From positions 62,001-126,000 of the forward strand of contig JAJPIL010000014.1 in NCBI GenBank assembly GCA_021324755.1: DNA of 64,000 nt, written 5' to 3'. Positions 26,855 to 35,619 of the stretch are shown piece after piece. A model generated the notes under the pieces. That model was given only the letters and a program-made list of their open reading frames with translations. It was not told the DNA's origin and made no database searches. Both the position numbers and the translations under genes were made by a program. The stretch's first letter is position 1. Every line of letters begins with the position of its first letter. The DNA is from Pseudomonadota bacterium. Lineage in GTDB: Bacteria; Desulfobacterota; Binatia; Binatales; Binataceae.

Positions 26855-28384
26855 CTAGCGCGTCCACCTAAGCCATTTCCGAAGCAGCCAGGCGACGAGC
26901 GGTGTAAGACGCGTGCGATTATAGGCATCCCCAATCTTTCGAATTGCCTCAGCCTGGGTCGGATACGGATGGATGGTTTTTGAGATGACGGAAAGCCCAA
27001 GTCTGCCAACGATTGCAAGCGTTAGTTCCGAGATAATCTCGCCGGCGTGCCTCGCGACCACTGTTGCGCCGACGATCTGGTCACCGCCTTGCCGGACGTG
27101 GATTTTGACGAAGCCTTCTGTTTCCCCGTCAAGCACAGCTCTGTCGACGTCGTGGAGCGGCTGGACGAAAGTGTCGGTCTTAAGGCCACGGCTGTGCGCC
27201 TCGTGTTCGTACAGACCTACATGAGCGACCTCCGGGTCCGTGTACGTGCACCAGGGAAGAGTGAGCGCGCTGACGCGCTCGCGCCCGCAGAACAGTGCGT
27301 TACGAATCACTATCCGGGCCATCGCGTCTGCCATATGGGTGAACTTGTATGAAGAGCAGACGTCGCCTGCTGCGAAAACCCTTGGGTTGCTGGTGCGAAG
27401 GTAGTCGTCCACTTTCACGCCCGCGCGGCCATCGTACTCGACGCCCGCTGCTTCGAGGTTCAGTCCGTCTACGGAGGGCGCACGGCCCGCGGCGACTAGA
27501 ATCTCATCGCAGGCGATTTCGCGCCTTTTTTCGTCGACGTTCAACTTGACGAGCTTTTCGCTTCCGACGCTCGCGACGCTTGAGATTTTGCAACTTTCGA
27601 CGATCTCCACACCGTCGCGAACCAAAGCCTGCTTGACGACTTCGGCGGCCTCGCGATCCTCGCGCGGCAAGATGCTCGACTCCGCTTCGAGCAGCGCGAC
27701 GGTGGAACCAAAACGACTGAATGCCTGCGCCAACTCGCAGCCCAACGGCCCCGCGCCGATCACGACAAGACGCTTTGGAAGCTGGGTCAAGGAGAAGACC
27801 GTCTCATTGGTAAGAAATCCGGTTTCCCTAAGCCCAGGAATGGGCGGAGCTGTTGGTCGGCTTCCCGTGGCAATTACGGCTCGGCTAAAGCGCAGAGTTT
27901 TGCCTTCCACGCAGATCGAATCAGGGCCAGAAAATCGGCCTTCGCCGAAAAAGACGTCGACGCCGAGGTCGCGGTACCGCTGGGCAGCGTCCTTGGTGCT
28001 GAGTTCCGCCCTTAGGCGGCGCATCCGTTCCATCACAATCGCAAACTCTGGCTTAGCTTCGTCGGGAACGCTCGCGCCGAATTCGCCGGCGCGACGGAGC
28101 TCGCCAGACGCCCGCGCTGCCCTGATCAGAGCCTTTGACGGCACGCAACCGACGTTGAGACAATCGCCCCCCATCAGGGCGCTTTCAACCAGCGCCACTT
28201 TAGCGCCGAGCGAAGCTGCCGCGGCGGCGCAGATTAGCCCGGCCGTACCGGCACCAATTACCACCAGGTTGTAGCGCGCAAAAGGTTCTGGGTTTCGCCA
28301 TTCCCGAGGGTGAACATTGCAAATCAATTTTTTGTCATACTGGTCCAACGGTTTCGTAAGCAAAGATATCGCAAAGTTTTTCAT
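26855..28384 (-). CDS. Mercuric-reductase-like pyridine nucleotide-disulfide oxidoreductase
   Basis: A 509-residue FAD/NAD(P) flavoprotein of the dihydrolipoamide dehydrogenase/MerA group. The FAD site is VVIGAGTAGLICAAAAASLG (about residues 40-59); the redox-active disulfide is GGDCLNVGCVPSK; the NAD(P) site is VVIGAGPLGCELAQAFSRFG; AAGDVC and HPYPTQAEAIRK complete the family signature. There is no N-terminal heavy-metal domain and no C-terminal Cys-Cys pair, so true Hg(II) reduction is doubtful. The first 35 residues are an extra basic N-terminus and the C-terminus ends in a short hydrophobic/basic stretch (LVAWLLRKWLRW), which suggests membrane association. Physiological substrate unknown. 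Confidence 0.85.
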   Translation of the reverse strand: MKNFAISLLTKPLDQYDKKLICNVHPREWRNPEPFARYNLVVIGAGTAGLICAAAAASLGAKVALVESALMGGDCLNVGCVPSKALIRAARASGELRRAGEFGASVPDEAKPEFAIVMERMRRLRAELSTKDAAQRYRDLGVDVFFGEGRFSGPDSICVEGKTLRFSRAVIATGSRPTAPPIPGLRETGFLTNETVFSLTQLPKRLVVIGAGPLGCELAQAFSRFGSTVALLEAESSILPREDREAAEVVKQALVRDGVEIVESCKISSVASVGSEKLVKLNVDEKRREIACDEILVAAGRAPSVDGLNLEAAGVEYDGRAGVKVDDYLRTSNPRVFAAGDVCSSYKFTHMADAMARIVIRNALFCGRERVSALTLPWCTYTDPEVAHVGLYEHEAHSRGLKTDTFVQPLHDVDRAVLDGETEGFVKIHVRQGGDQIVGATVVARHAGEIISELTLAIVGRLGLSVISKTIHPYPTQAEAIRKIGDAYNRTRLTPLVAWLLRKWLRWTR

Positions 28385-28807
28385 CGTGTGCGGCTTTTCG
28401 AAGTTACGCTTTGTAGGCTATCGGCAACGTAACTAGCTCGTCACAAAGTTTGTCGCGTACGACGGCAGAATAGCAGCGGTTCGAAAAACACTTCCAGGTT
28501 AACTCTTAGCAGAGAGCGCGCGGTCTGTTCCTTACCCTTTATGTCATTTCTTTCGTGGTCTACCTATATCCCGTTTTGGGAGCGAAGCTTACCCGCTAAA
28601 CCGCTTTGTGTTCAGGATTTGTTCCAGGGTGTTGGCTTGCCGACCTTGCTACGTCAAGTCGCACACGGCTACGCGTGCTTGTCGCGTTCGTGCGCTACGT
28701 AACAAAATTCGGGGACAAGAAGACGATAAAATTGGCGACCTTCTACCTCCGCAGTATCGAAAGATGTTTTAATTTTTGGAGCTAAAAAAGGAGGTTTAGA
28801 GGTTCAT
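28385..28807. other. Intergenic region upstream of the bufferin genes
   Basis: About 420 bases between divergent genes. It must hold the promoters of both the flavoprotein and the bufferin operon. The last 60 bases are AT-rich; the ribosome binding site AGAGG lies 5 nt before the bufA start. I could not choose a promoter with confidence. Confidence 0.4.
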
Positions 28808-29080
28808 ATGAAAAGCGGAGCGGCCAAAGGGGCGATTCTGGCGACGGCGGTCGCGATGATGTTCGCGGCCAACCCTGCGCTTGCTCACGAAGCTGGTTCG
28901 TCGTCTTCGCAGGCGGCTAAGGTCAAGTGTCTAGGGGCCAACGATTGCAAGGGCAAAAGCGCATGCAAGACGGCGACCAGCCCTGGACCGGGACAGAATT
29001 CTTGCGCTGGAAAAGGCCTGATTATGACCTCCAGCGAAAAGGAGTGCAAGGACAAGGGCGGCAAACCCATGACTATGTGA
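28808..29080 (+). CDS. bufA2: Bufferin-type precursor peptide (BufA2-like)
   Basis: A 90-residue secreted, cysteine-rich precursor. The signal peptide is about residues 1-26, cut after ANPALA. The mature part has five cysteines in the pattern KCLGANDCKGKSACKTA, then QNSCAGKG and KECKDKGG, which is the BufA2 pattern. In this family cysteines are modified by the MNIO enzyme encoded next door and the product binds metal, copper in studied cases, in the periplasm. The next gene is exactly that enzyme, which supports the call. The ATG follows AGAGGTTCAT. Modification and metal are inferred from the family. Confidence 0.85.
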   Translation: MKSGAAKGAILATAVAMMFAANPALAHEAGSSSSQAAKVKCLGANDCKGKSACKTATSPGPGQNSCAGKGLIMTSSEKECKDKGGKPMTM

Positions 29081-29158
29081 ACAAGCGCGAAGCTTCTGGG
29101 CGTGGCCGTGGTCGCCTCTCTGTAGGCAGCTCGCCACGCCCGGGGCTTGGAGCTCGGT

Positions 29159-30043
29159 ATGAAGCACAAAGAGTTCCCATTTCTGGGTTTCGGCGTAGGG
29201 CTGCGCAGTCCTCATTACAGCTACGTGCTCGAGTACCAGCCGGCAATCGACTGGTTCGAGGTGATCTCTGAGAATTTCATGGTTGCGGGAGGCCGGCCGC
29301 TAGAAGTCCTCGAAAAAGTTCGCGAGCGCTATCCGCTTGTGCTTCATGGCGTTTCGATGTCGCTCGGTTCAACGGATGCGCTCAACCGGAAGTATCTCGG
29401 CGAACTGGCTAGGCTTGCACGACGCTTCGAGCCCGCATGGGTTTCCGACCATTTGTGCTGGACGGGCGTCAGCGGGCACAATCTCCACGATCTGTTACCC
29501 CTGCCGTATACCGAGGAGACGCTGCGTTACGTCGCGAATCGCATCCGTCAGGCGCAAGAGATTCTAGGGCGGCGCATTCTTATCGAGAACGTTTCAAGCT
29601 ACATGGAATTTACCATCTCGACGCTCAGCGAATGGGAGTTTCTGGTAGGCGTCGCCGAGGAGGCGGACTGCGGAATCTTGCTCGACATCAACAACATTTA
29701 CGTGAATGCCTTCAACCATCGCTTCGATCCAAAGCGATATATCGATGCGATACCGCGGGAGCGGGTGGTCCAGATTCATCTCGCCGGCCACAGCAACCAT
29801 GGTGCGTACCTGCTCGACACTCACGATCATCCGATTTGCGAGGATGTATGGGCGCTGTACGAGCATGCCGTGCGCCGTTTTGGGGAGGTTTCGACTCTTA
29901 TCGAATGGGACGACAACATCCCGGAGTTCGACGAGCTTGCGGCGACCGCCGAAGAGGCGCGCCGACGCTGCAAAGCCGTGCTGGAGGAGACGAGCGTGCG
30001 CCATGAAGCCCGATCTGAAAAGGCTTCAGATACTGCTTTATAG
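29159..30043 (+). CDS. bufB: MNIO enzyme, DUF692 family (BufB)
   Basis: A 294-residue TIM-barrel multinuclear non-heme iron oxidase of the DUF692 family, which modifies cysteines of the bufferin precursor. Candidate metal ligands of the family are visible: His in LRSPHYSYVLE, FEVISENF, VLHGVSMSLGS, WVSDHLCW, IENVSSYMEF, DINNIYVNAFNH, VQIHLAGH and the C-terminal LIEWDDNIPE. The start is the ATG at 29159 behind GGAGCTCGGT; an in-frame TTG at 29147 is less likely. It lies 78 bp after bufA and overlaps bufC by 41 bp. Confidence 0.93.
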   Translation: MKHKEFPFLGFGVGLRSPHYSYVLEYQPAIDWFEVISENFMVAGGRPLEVLEKVRERYPLVLHGVSMSLGSTDALNRKYLGELARLARRFEPAWVSDHLCWTGVSGHNLHDLLPLPYTEETLRYVANRIRQAQEILGRRILIENVSSYMEFTISTLSEWEFLVGVAEEADCGILLDINNIYVNAFNHRFDPKRYIDAIPRERVVQIHLAGHSNHGAYLLDTHDHPICEDVWALYEHAVRRFGEVSTLIEWDDNIPEFDELAATAEEARRRCKAVLEETSVRHEARSEKASDTAL

Positions 30044-30809
30044 AGCGATCACCGAGGGACCGGACGGCGGGCTCGGGCAAGACTTCTTGCTTCGGATGAT
30101 TCGCGGCGACGAGCGTTTGTCCGCCAGCGAGCGCATCGCGATCTACGCCAACGCCTATTTTTACCGCTTGCTTGACTGCCTACGCGATGATTTCCCAGCC
30201 ACCGCAGCGGTGGTGGGTGCTTCGGCGTTCGAGGAGCTCGCGCGCGCCTACCTCAGGCGCTATCGGCCCACCGAGCCGTCGATCTTCCACGTGGGGCGCT
30301 ATTTTGCGAATTTTCTTGCCGAACATCCACTGCTTGCGCGCTGGCCTTTTTTATCCGAACTCGCCAGGCTCGAAAGGACGCTTATCGAGGTTTTTCATGG
30401 CCCGGATGCGCAGCCCTTAAGCGCCGATGAGCTTCAGGAGGTTCCCCCGGAACGATGGCCGCTCATTCGTATGAAGCTCCATCCGGCGCTTCGGATGCTC
30501 GATTGTCAGTGGCGGGTCAATGACCTCCGTCGTGCGGTCGAGAGCGGCGGGCAGTGCCACGAACCGATGCCGGGCCCGATCGGGCTGCTGGTATGGCGAC
30601 GGGGCTTCGAGGTTTATTACCGGCAGCTTCAAGCGCCAGAGCGCGCTGCGCTTGAAACCGCCTCCAAAGGCGCAAGCTTCCAAAGCGTGTGCGAAGCATT
30701 CGCGTCATGTTTCGACGACGGCGAGCCTGCAGCGGCAATTAGCCGGATGCTCGCGCGATGGCTGGAAGACGAAATCCTAGTGCGAGTAGAACCGCTGTTA
30801 GCTGACTAA
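30003..30809 (+). CDS. bufC: BufC, DUF2063-type partner of the MNIO enzyme
   Basis: A 268-residue protein. The N-terminal half is a DUF2063 putative DNA-binding-like domain: ASERIAIYANAYFYRLLDCL, then DDFPATAAVVG, FEELARAYLRRYRPTEPSIF and VGRYFANFLAEHPLL, all typical. The C-terminal half folds separately and is less conserved. In bufferin and related MNIO loci this protein is the partner that recruits the precursor leader to the enzyme. The ATG at 30003 lies inside bufB, a 41-bp overlap, so production is coupled. Confidence 0.9.
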   Translation: MKPDLKRLQILLYRAITEGPDGGLGQDFLLRMIRGDERLSASERIAIYANAYFYRLLDCLRDDFPATAAVVGASAFEELARAYLRRYRPTEPSIFHVGRYFANFLAEHPLLARWPFLSELARLERTLIEVFHGPDAQPLSADELQEVPPERWPLIRMKLHPALRMLDCQWRVNDLRRAVESGGQCHEPMPGPIGLLVWRRGFEVYYRQLQAPERAALETASKGASFQSVCEAFASCFDDGEPAAAISRMLARWLEDEILVRVEPLLAD

Positions 30810-31148
30810 GCACTTCCAGGACGAATCAGCGCAGCGTTTGGCGCTGAGGGCGATACCGATTCTTCGGTGTCGGCGACTTGCTGGATCGTGATCGCTCAAA
30901 AAGCTCGTAGCGGCTGCCGGACTTATGCCTTCGTAGAGGACACTGGCGTTACGCTTCCTGATCGTGTCCCATAGGAGGGATGTCAGCAAAAGCCGCGACT
31001 ACGTGGAGCTAATATTTTCTCTGGCTCCTGCCTTGTGTTCGCAAACAGGTAAGCTGCGGCGCGAGGCTGCGAGAAGCGAACTTTCACGAGTGGGAGACCG
31101 CCTAGCGCGTCAGCATCGGCGCGCCGCGCCGCGGTTCGTCCGTCAACC
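30810..31148. other. Intergenic region upstream of the MerR gene
   Basis: About 340 bases. The last 100 contain remnants of the MerR helix-turn-helix in changing frames (see the MerR entry). No clear promoter or RNA. A CAGCGC/GCGCTG inverted repeat near 30828-30846 may be a weak terminator for bufC but no T-run follows. Confidence 0.35.
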
Positions 31149-31586
31149 GTGCGGTACTACGAGGCGCATGGAATTTTGCCCGCTCCTTCCAGGCTACCCA
31201 ACGGCTATCGAGTTTACGGTGAGCACCACGTGGAGCTATTGAGGTTCGTGCGACGCGCGCAAAGCTTCGGGCTAACTCTGAAGGAGATCGAGCAACTGGT
31301 GATGCTAGCCTTGCATGGCAAGCGTGCGTGCGGACGGGTGCGCGAGCTAGCCCGCGAACATCTCAAAGCTATCGACCGCCGTATCGAACAGCTGGAGCTT
31401 TTGCGGACCCAGCTGCGAAGGATGCTACGCCGGCGAGCCGGCCGAGATAGCGGCGCGGTTTGTCCTCTCATCGAAACCGTGGACGACAAGCCGCTGCCAG
31501 GTTTTGTTGCGAATCTAAAAAGACGGCATCGTAAAGAGCGCTCCTGTGACGAGCCACTGCAGGGCTCGCGTCCGCGAGTTTCATAG
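31149..31586 (+). CDS. MerR-family metal-type regulator with damaged N-terminus
   Basis: The open frame from GTG 31149 gives 145 residues that begin at VRYYEAHGILPAPSRLPNGY, the middle of a MerR helix-turn-helix. The coiled coil (HLKAIDRRIEQLELLRTQL) and two cysteines placed as in metal-sensing MerR proteins (ACGRVREL; AVCPLIE) are intact. Upstream in the same frame the DNA continues open (FTSG, then VRPST) but without a start codon, and the helix 1 residues GRLARQ appear only in another frame (about 31095-31115). Two compensating frame changes would restore a normal MerR. Either it is a pseudogene or it starts from the short form. Its place after the bufferin genes suggests a former metal-responsive regulator of that locus. 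Confidence 0.65.
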   Translation: MRYYEAHGILPAPSRLPNGYRVYGEHHVELLRFVRRAQSFGLTLKEIEQLVMLALHGKRACGRVRELAREHLKAIDRRIEQLELLRTQLRRMLRRRAGRDSGAVCPLIETVDDKPLPGFVANLKRRHRKERSCDEPLQGSRPRVS

Positions 31587-31927
31587 CCGCTATGTGGTGG
31601 CCGCGACCAGACTTGCGAGAATTCTGCTCCACACACTGAGCGTTGTACACTAATAGGTTTTGGTTTCTGTATCCCGCCCACTGTGTGACAAGCTGCCTAA
31701 GCCAATCGCAACGGTAATTGGGACGGCGGTCAGGCGCGGTCCGGCTATAGGCGAGCCGTCGAACTGCGCCTCGATTTTTAAGGTGCCGTTCGATGTCGTG
31801 CGCAAAGTTGACCGACCTCACGCCTGGTAGGCGTAGTTTAGAGCTGGTGCTGGGTCGGGCTCGAAATCAGTGTGGGGCCGCCGCTGCTGGCATCGGGTCC
31901 TCGGCCCAATGATAAACGTCAGAATGA
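31587..31927. other. Intergenic region, nothing recognised
   Basis: About 340 bases between the MerR gene and the integrase remnant. It may contain more decayed integrase sequence, since an intact integrase would extend about 250 residues further upstream, but I could not recognise it. Confidence 0.35.
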
Positions 31928-32344
31928 GGGAAGAGCGAACGTTTGTGGCGCGTAATTGGCATGCCGCGAGAACTTATGGCGATTCTCAAGCAGTATCGGG
32001 TGCATCAACTCGAATGGCGACCTGCGCGCAGGGTCGACCTGGAAAGGCGGTGACTTTGTCTTTACAACCAGCGTCGGAACGTCGATCGGCCCGCGAAATC
32101 GGCATCGTGAAGTCAAGGCTGTGTTGCCCGACCGGGGCTGCGAAGTAGGATTCGGTTTCGCGACCTAAGGCATGCCGTCGCCAGCTACATGCTCGCACAA
32201 GGCGTTCCCTTGCGCGTCGTCATGGAAACGTTAGGGTGCTGCAGCGTTAGTTTCACGGCTGACGCATAAAGGCACGTGATGCCGTCCTTGGTTCGAGACA
32301 TCACGGCTAAGGTAGCCGAGACTCTGTTCGACCGCGCCCAGTGA
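31928..32344 (+). pseudogene. Tyrosine integrase (phage-type recombinase), C-terminal remnant
   Basis: Pieces of the catalytic domain follow in order but in changing frames: ERLWRVIGMPRELMAILKQY (from 31928), then GGDFVFTTSVGTSIGPRN (frame of 31956-32168), then DLRHAVASYMLAQGVPLRVV (from 32162) and RHVMPSLVRDITAKVAETLF to a stop at 32342-32344. The order and spacing are those of phage/ICE integrases. It is dead: two frame changes, no N-terminal half, the LGHxS histidine replaced by Cys (LGCCS), and a TAA at 32267-32269 exactly where the catalytic tyrosine codon of DAYxHVMP should be. It lies just outside the distal tRNA-Lys repeat. Confidence 0.85.
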
Positions 32345-32465
32345 TACAACGAAGAAAAGCCGAAAAACAGGCGTTTTTGAAAGCTCGTGGCTCCCAAAAC
32401 GCCCACTCGACGGTTGTTGCGAGGCGGGAGCGTGCAGAAAAAGCTAGCATTTGCAAGGAGTTTTT

Positions 32466-32501
32466 GGGATGAGCCGTGCGGGAGTCGAACCCGCGACCCT
32501 C
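32466..32501. repeat. Distal attachment repeat: copy of the tRNA-Lys 3' end
   Basis: Thirty-six bases identical to 41728-41763, covering the T-arm, the 3' acceptor strand and 4 bases beyond the discriminator of tRNA-Lys(UUU). The match stops at once on the anticodon side (32502 differs). The flank on the other side is also similar (GGAGTTTTT here, GGACTTTTG there). This is the arrangement left by an element that integrated into the 3' end of a tRNA gene and rebuilt it. Confidence 0.85.
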
Positions 32502-33318
32502 CGATAAAACTCGTAATAGTTAGCTAGCTATCTGTTCGCCGGTGTCTTTTTTGGGTAATAGAGTCGGATTCTTGGCTGTTTCCGCGCCCGCCAAGTGCGT
32601 CCTTGGCTGCCAGCGTCCTGTGTACTGTCTGTCAGACTTTCGGGATCTTGAAGGAGACCTCGCGAACAGTCAATCGGATTGGCTGCCACGTGGCCGTCAA
32701 GATCTCAGTCGTATCTATGGGGAATAACTCAACGATAGCAAGTAAACTAGAGCGGGAAGTGGAGCGCAGGCTTTTTCGAGACGCTAACCCGCTTTGTGCC
32801 GAAGGCGACGATCTACAGCTCGAGTAATTCGGAGGGGGCAAGCTTTGTGAGTAATGCGGGTTTGAGAACTCACCCGCGGCACGTTTTTTGCGCGCAGCAT
32901 GGCGCTCTCGACGGTGGGCCACGGGTTGCGCCGAGTGCGACCGATGTCCGGCCGTGGCGTGAAACCGCGGGCGGGGACACTCAGCTTGGTGCGCAAGCCG
33001 AGGGGAGTATTGACGGCGAGCGGCGTCATCTGGGGTTGTTGTTTTGCGATTCGGTTAACTCGGAGGAGATTACGGCGCATCTTGGCACTGGGGACTGGGG
33101 CGAGATTGCGATAGACTACCCCCGCTCCGGCTGAAGCGGTGGCGTGTTTTGGGAGTTTTGTGTCGCTTAAAGGACCTAGCGAGAGATAAAAACCTGTGCG
33201 CTCGTCCTCGATGCAAACGCCCGCGCTGCCGACACGCGGCGGAAGATCCTTGCCGGCCCGGACTAACAACCGAGGTCTGGGATCGCTGCAGATAGGCGGT
33301 TACCGATCGGCGCCACGG
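32502..33318. other. Non-coding or decayed part of the element
   Basis: About 800 bases after the distal repeat. Several ORFs of 60-160 codons overlap on both strands, none with a recognisable domain or a good start. I see no RNA gene. Probably decayed sequence. Confidence 0.35.
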
Positions 33319-33765
33319 TCACGTAATGCCACGCCTGGGTCGGCGTAAAGAACTAGCTAGCCGGGTCGCGTGCTCCTGCCCTCCTTGAAGAACGGAGTCA
33401 ATGCAGCGAAGGACAACACTCACCACGATCAGTAAAAACCCAAAACCAAGACAGGATTCGACTACCCACCAAAAAAGCTGGAGACATGACTTTAGTGTCC
33501 AAAGCTCGTGCTTCGCTAAGTTGCACGGCGCAACAAGGTTAGCGGAAAGCGCATTGCAGTCAATACGATCGATCTCTTTCCGCGCTGCCGCCTCGATGTT
33601 GTACTTCGCTTGGTATGCCTGAATGTCTTTGTCGTACAGAAACGGGCCAACTTGTGCTAGCCCAATCATGGCTGCAGCAAGTAGGACCCCTCCGGCTTTG
33701 AGGAGTCGTGAATAGCACTCTTCGCTTACAATCCATGCAGCTATGCGATTGAGACACTTGCTCAT
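33319..33765 (-). CDS. Hypothetical two-helix membrane protein
   Basis: A 148-residue protein. Helix 1 is about residues 22-42 (LLKAGGVLLAAAMIGLAQVG), followed by a loop of about 50 residues with two cysteines (RIDCNALSANLVAPCNLA), helix 2 about 95-117 (ESCLGFGFLLIVVSVVL) and a short basic tail. The hydrophobicity pattern and the cysteine pair make it look real, but no family is recognised and there is no ribosome binding site before the ATG at 33765. Two copies of an 11-bp repeat flank and overlap its start. Confidence 0.5.
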   Translation of the reverse strand: MSKCLNRIAAWIVSEECYSRLLKAGGVLLAAAMIGLAQVGPFLYDKDIQAYQAKYNIEAAARKEIDRIDCNALSANLVAPCNLAKHELWTLKSCLQLFWWVVESCLGFGFLLIVVSVVLRCIDSVLQGGQEHATRLASSLRRPRRGIT

Positions 33766-33779
33766 ATTATTGAGACACT
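33748..33779. repeat. Two 11-bp direct repeats, 21 bp apart
   Basis: ATTGAGACACT occurs at 33748-33758 and 33769-33779, spaced two helical turns, across the start codon of the membrane-protein gene. The first copy is inside its coding sequence. Such spacing is typical of sites for a protein that binds one face of DNA. Confidence 0.5.
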
Positions 33780-34191
33780 ACATTAACGTCGCTCTGCGAA
33801 AATATTGAGTTACCGCAACCGGGCATCACAGGCAATAGTTTTGCCGCTGGAGGCCCGTGCCGCCGCGCCAAGGCCTGCGGCACCGCGATAACGTTTAATC
33901 CCATTCAACGTGGAAGGTCCGTTCGGATTCCTGTCATATTTCTAACCCCTTTTGAAAATGAACACTTGTAAAGGCATTTCACGCACTAAACTAAGGATTC
34001 GACAACAACTATTGTTGCGGAGGCTGTTACGGTGTCTCTCCTTTTTCTCCTGGGGCTTTCCCCCATACTTTCCAGCATCCCGTCGACAGGGGTTATGATG
34101 ATCAGCACAGCCATGCAAATCGAGCAGCAGGCAACGGATCTGTACCAAACTTCGCCCTAGAGTTCCAATTTATAAAAAGCAGGAGAAAGCC

Positions 34192-34816
34192 ATGCCGTCA
34201 GGTGTCAAACAAGACCTCGAGAAGCGGCTCCAAGATATCATTAAGCAGCTGGTCGATAGCCACAAGGCGATTACCCAGGTTCAAGCGTGCGAGGCTGCTG
34301 CTAGTCGTGCTGGTGGCGAACTACGCGAACCTAGCAAAGTTGTCAATGCGCTGGTACACAATCCCGGCCGAGGCAAGGCCAAAGAGGTAGATGCAATAAA
34401 TCGTGCTGCATTCGTCCTCTTGTCTTCCCACTTACAAGGGTTCGTAGACCCTCTTCACAATGAAACGGCCATAGTTGCTCTTACCGGCAAGGTCGAGAAG
34501 CCTGAAGATACGATCAAGTTGATCAAACCGCGAAATTTCAATCTGCACGTGGACGTCATCGAGAAGATGTTTGCCTCCCTAGGGATGTATGACCTAATGA
34601 AGGACATTCACGGTAGATAATGTTTCAATGGGACCGTCCGCCAACGTCTTAAGGACTACCTCCACGAGAGGGACAAGATCGTTCACGGGACTCGGGTTAA
34701 TATTTCTCCCAGGCCAAGGTCGAGCGGAAGAAGTACGCTGAAACTCTCGCGCGGACAAATTGGACGAAAAAGTGGCGCATAAAGTGCAGGCAGTTACGGG
34801 CACCAAGCCGTGGTGA
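34192..34816 (+). pseudogene. RiboL-PSP-HEPN-type protein, broken by a stop and frame changes
   Basis: A 142-residue frame (34192-34620) begins MPSGVKQDLEKRL behind AGGAGAAAGCC. Its middle part (INRAAFVLLSSHLQGFVDP) resembles the RiboL-PSP-HEPN domain. After an in-frame TAA (34618-34620) the same frame goes straight on with FNGTVRQRLKDYLHERDKIV; this holds the HEPN catalytic pattern R-x4-H (34669-34686, RDKIVH). A probable C-terminus LDEKVAHKVQAVTGTKPW ends at 34816 in a further frame. HEPN proteins are often RNases of toxin or defence systems. Here the catalytic motif is cut off, so the gene is probably inactive. The family name is from memory of the pattern. Confidence 0.65.
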
Positions 34817-34836
34817 AACGTGAGTTACGTTGAAAA

Positions 34837-35619
34837 TCAAAATTCAGAGCGCTCGGCAAGCGCCTTCGCCGCCCGCCCGCTCGCGGTAGCGTCGAGCGCC
34901 CGGCCGTGATTGAGCCATGCCTGGAAGTTATTGGGCGAGGTCCCGACCACCACTGCCGGCTTGAAGCTTTCCGCTTTCATACCTGCGATCGCGGCGGCGG
35001 AAACATCATCGATGAGGCTCGGGCCGTGGATGCCCGCCGGCCGGATGGAGATGTAAGCCGTCTGGCGTTTTCGCGGGGGAGCCACTTGATCGCTTGCTCG
35101 ATCAAAACCATCTCGCCGGCATCGCGCTTGACGCCGAGGTCGAAGCGCTCGCAGCCCATCACGCGCAGCTGGTTTGGCCCGAATAGCTCGCGGGCGTTAA
35201 GATGACCGCGCTCATCCAGCGGCACCACCAGCGCCTGAATATGCGGCGTCGACTCGCCCAGATGCAGGCTTGCGGGAGCAGGGTTCCTGCCGTAGGGCTC
35301 CTTTAGCCACTTGAGGTTGAGCTCCACCCAGTCGTCGAGCCTCTTCTTCTCCCAGGTGCCGGCGGCGCTATAGTTATCTGAGCGGAAGTACTCGGGAGAC
35401 GCGTTGAGCAGGAAGTCAACCGCCACGGTAGCGTCCTCGTGCCGCTTCTCAGGCACAAGCGCCATCACGTCTACCTCGGGTCAAGCCCAACTAGCTCGCC
35501 TCTCGTGCGAGATCACCGATGGGTGTCTCACGGGTGCGGGCAAGATGGGCGGCGACCGCCGCAAGACCGTGCGGCCCGGTCATCTTGACCTTGCTTACCC
35601 GTAAAATCGCGTACGGCAT
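34837..35619 (-). pseudogene. MobV-type relaxase fused to RepB-like primase, fragmentary
   Basis: Three pieces in order on the minus strand. First, ATG 35619 starts MPYAILRVSKVK and continues to HLARTRETP, the MobV/Pre N-terminus, then stops. Second, the frame ending at 34977 (from 35468) has LNASPEYF, LKEPYGRNPAPASLHLGEST and PHIQALVVPLDERGHLNARE, the MobV core; the ligand motif HLDExTPHIH has changed to HLGESTPHIQ. Third, 34837-35085 has VVVGTSPNNFQAWLNHGR, the RepB/primase domain with the usual ETSPGN region changed. A MobV protein is normally over 400 residues, so large parts are lost. Relaxases nick plasmid or element DNA for transfer. Confidence 0.75.

Noticed and set aside
26595-26983. 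Overlapping ORFs on both strands before the flavoprotein 3' end
   Set aside because: They run as antisense shadows into the flavoprotein gene and have no motif.
32466-32540. Second tRNA-Lys gene
   Set aside because: Only the T-arm and 3' acceptor strand are present; the anticodon half does not match, so it is an attachment copy and not a gene.
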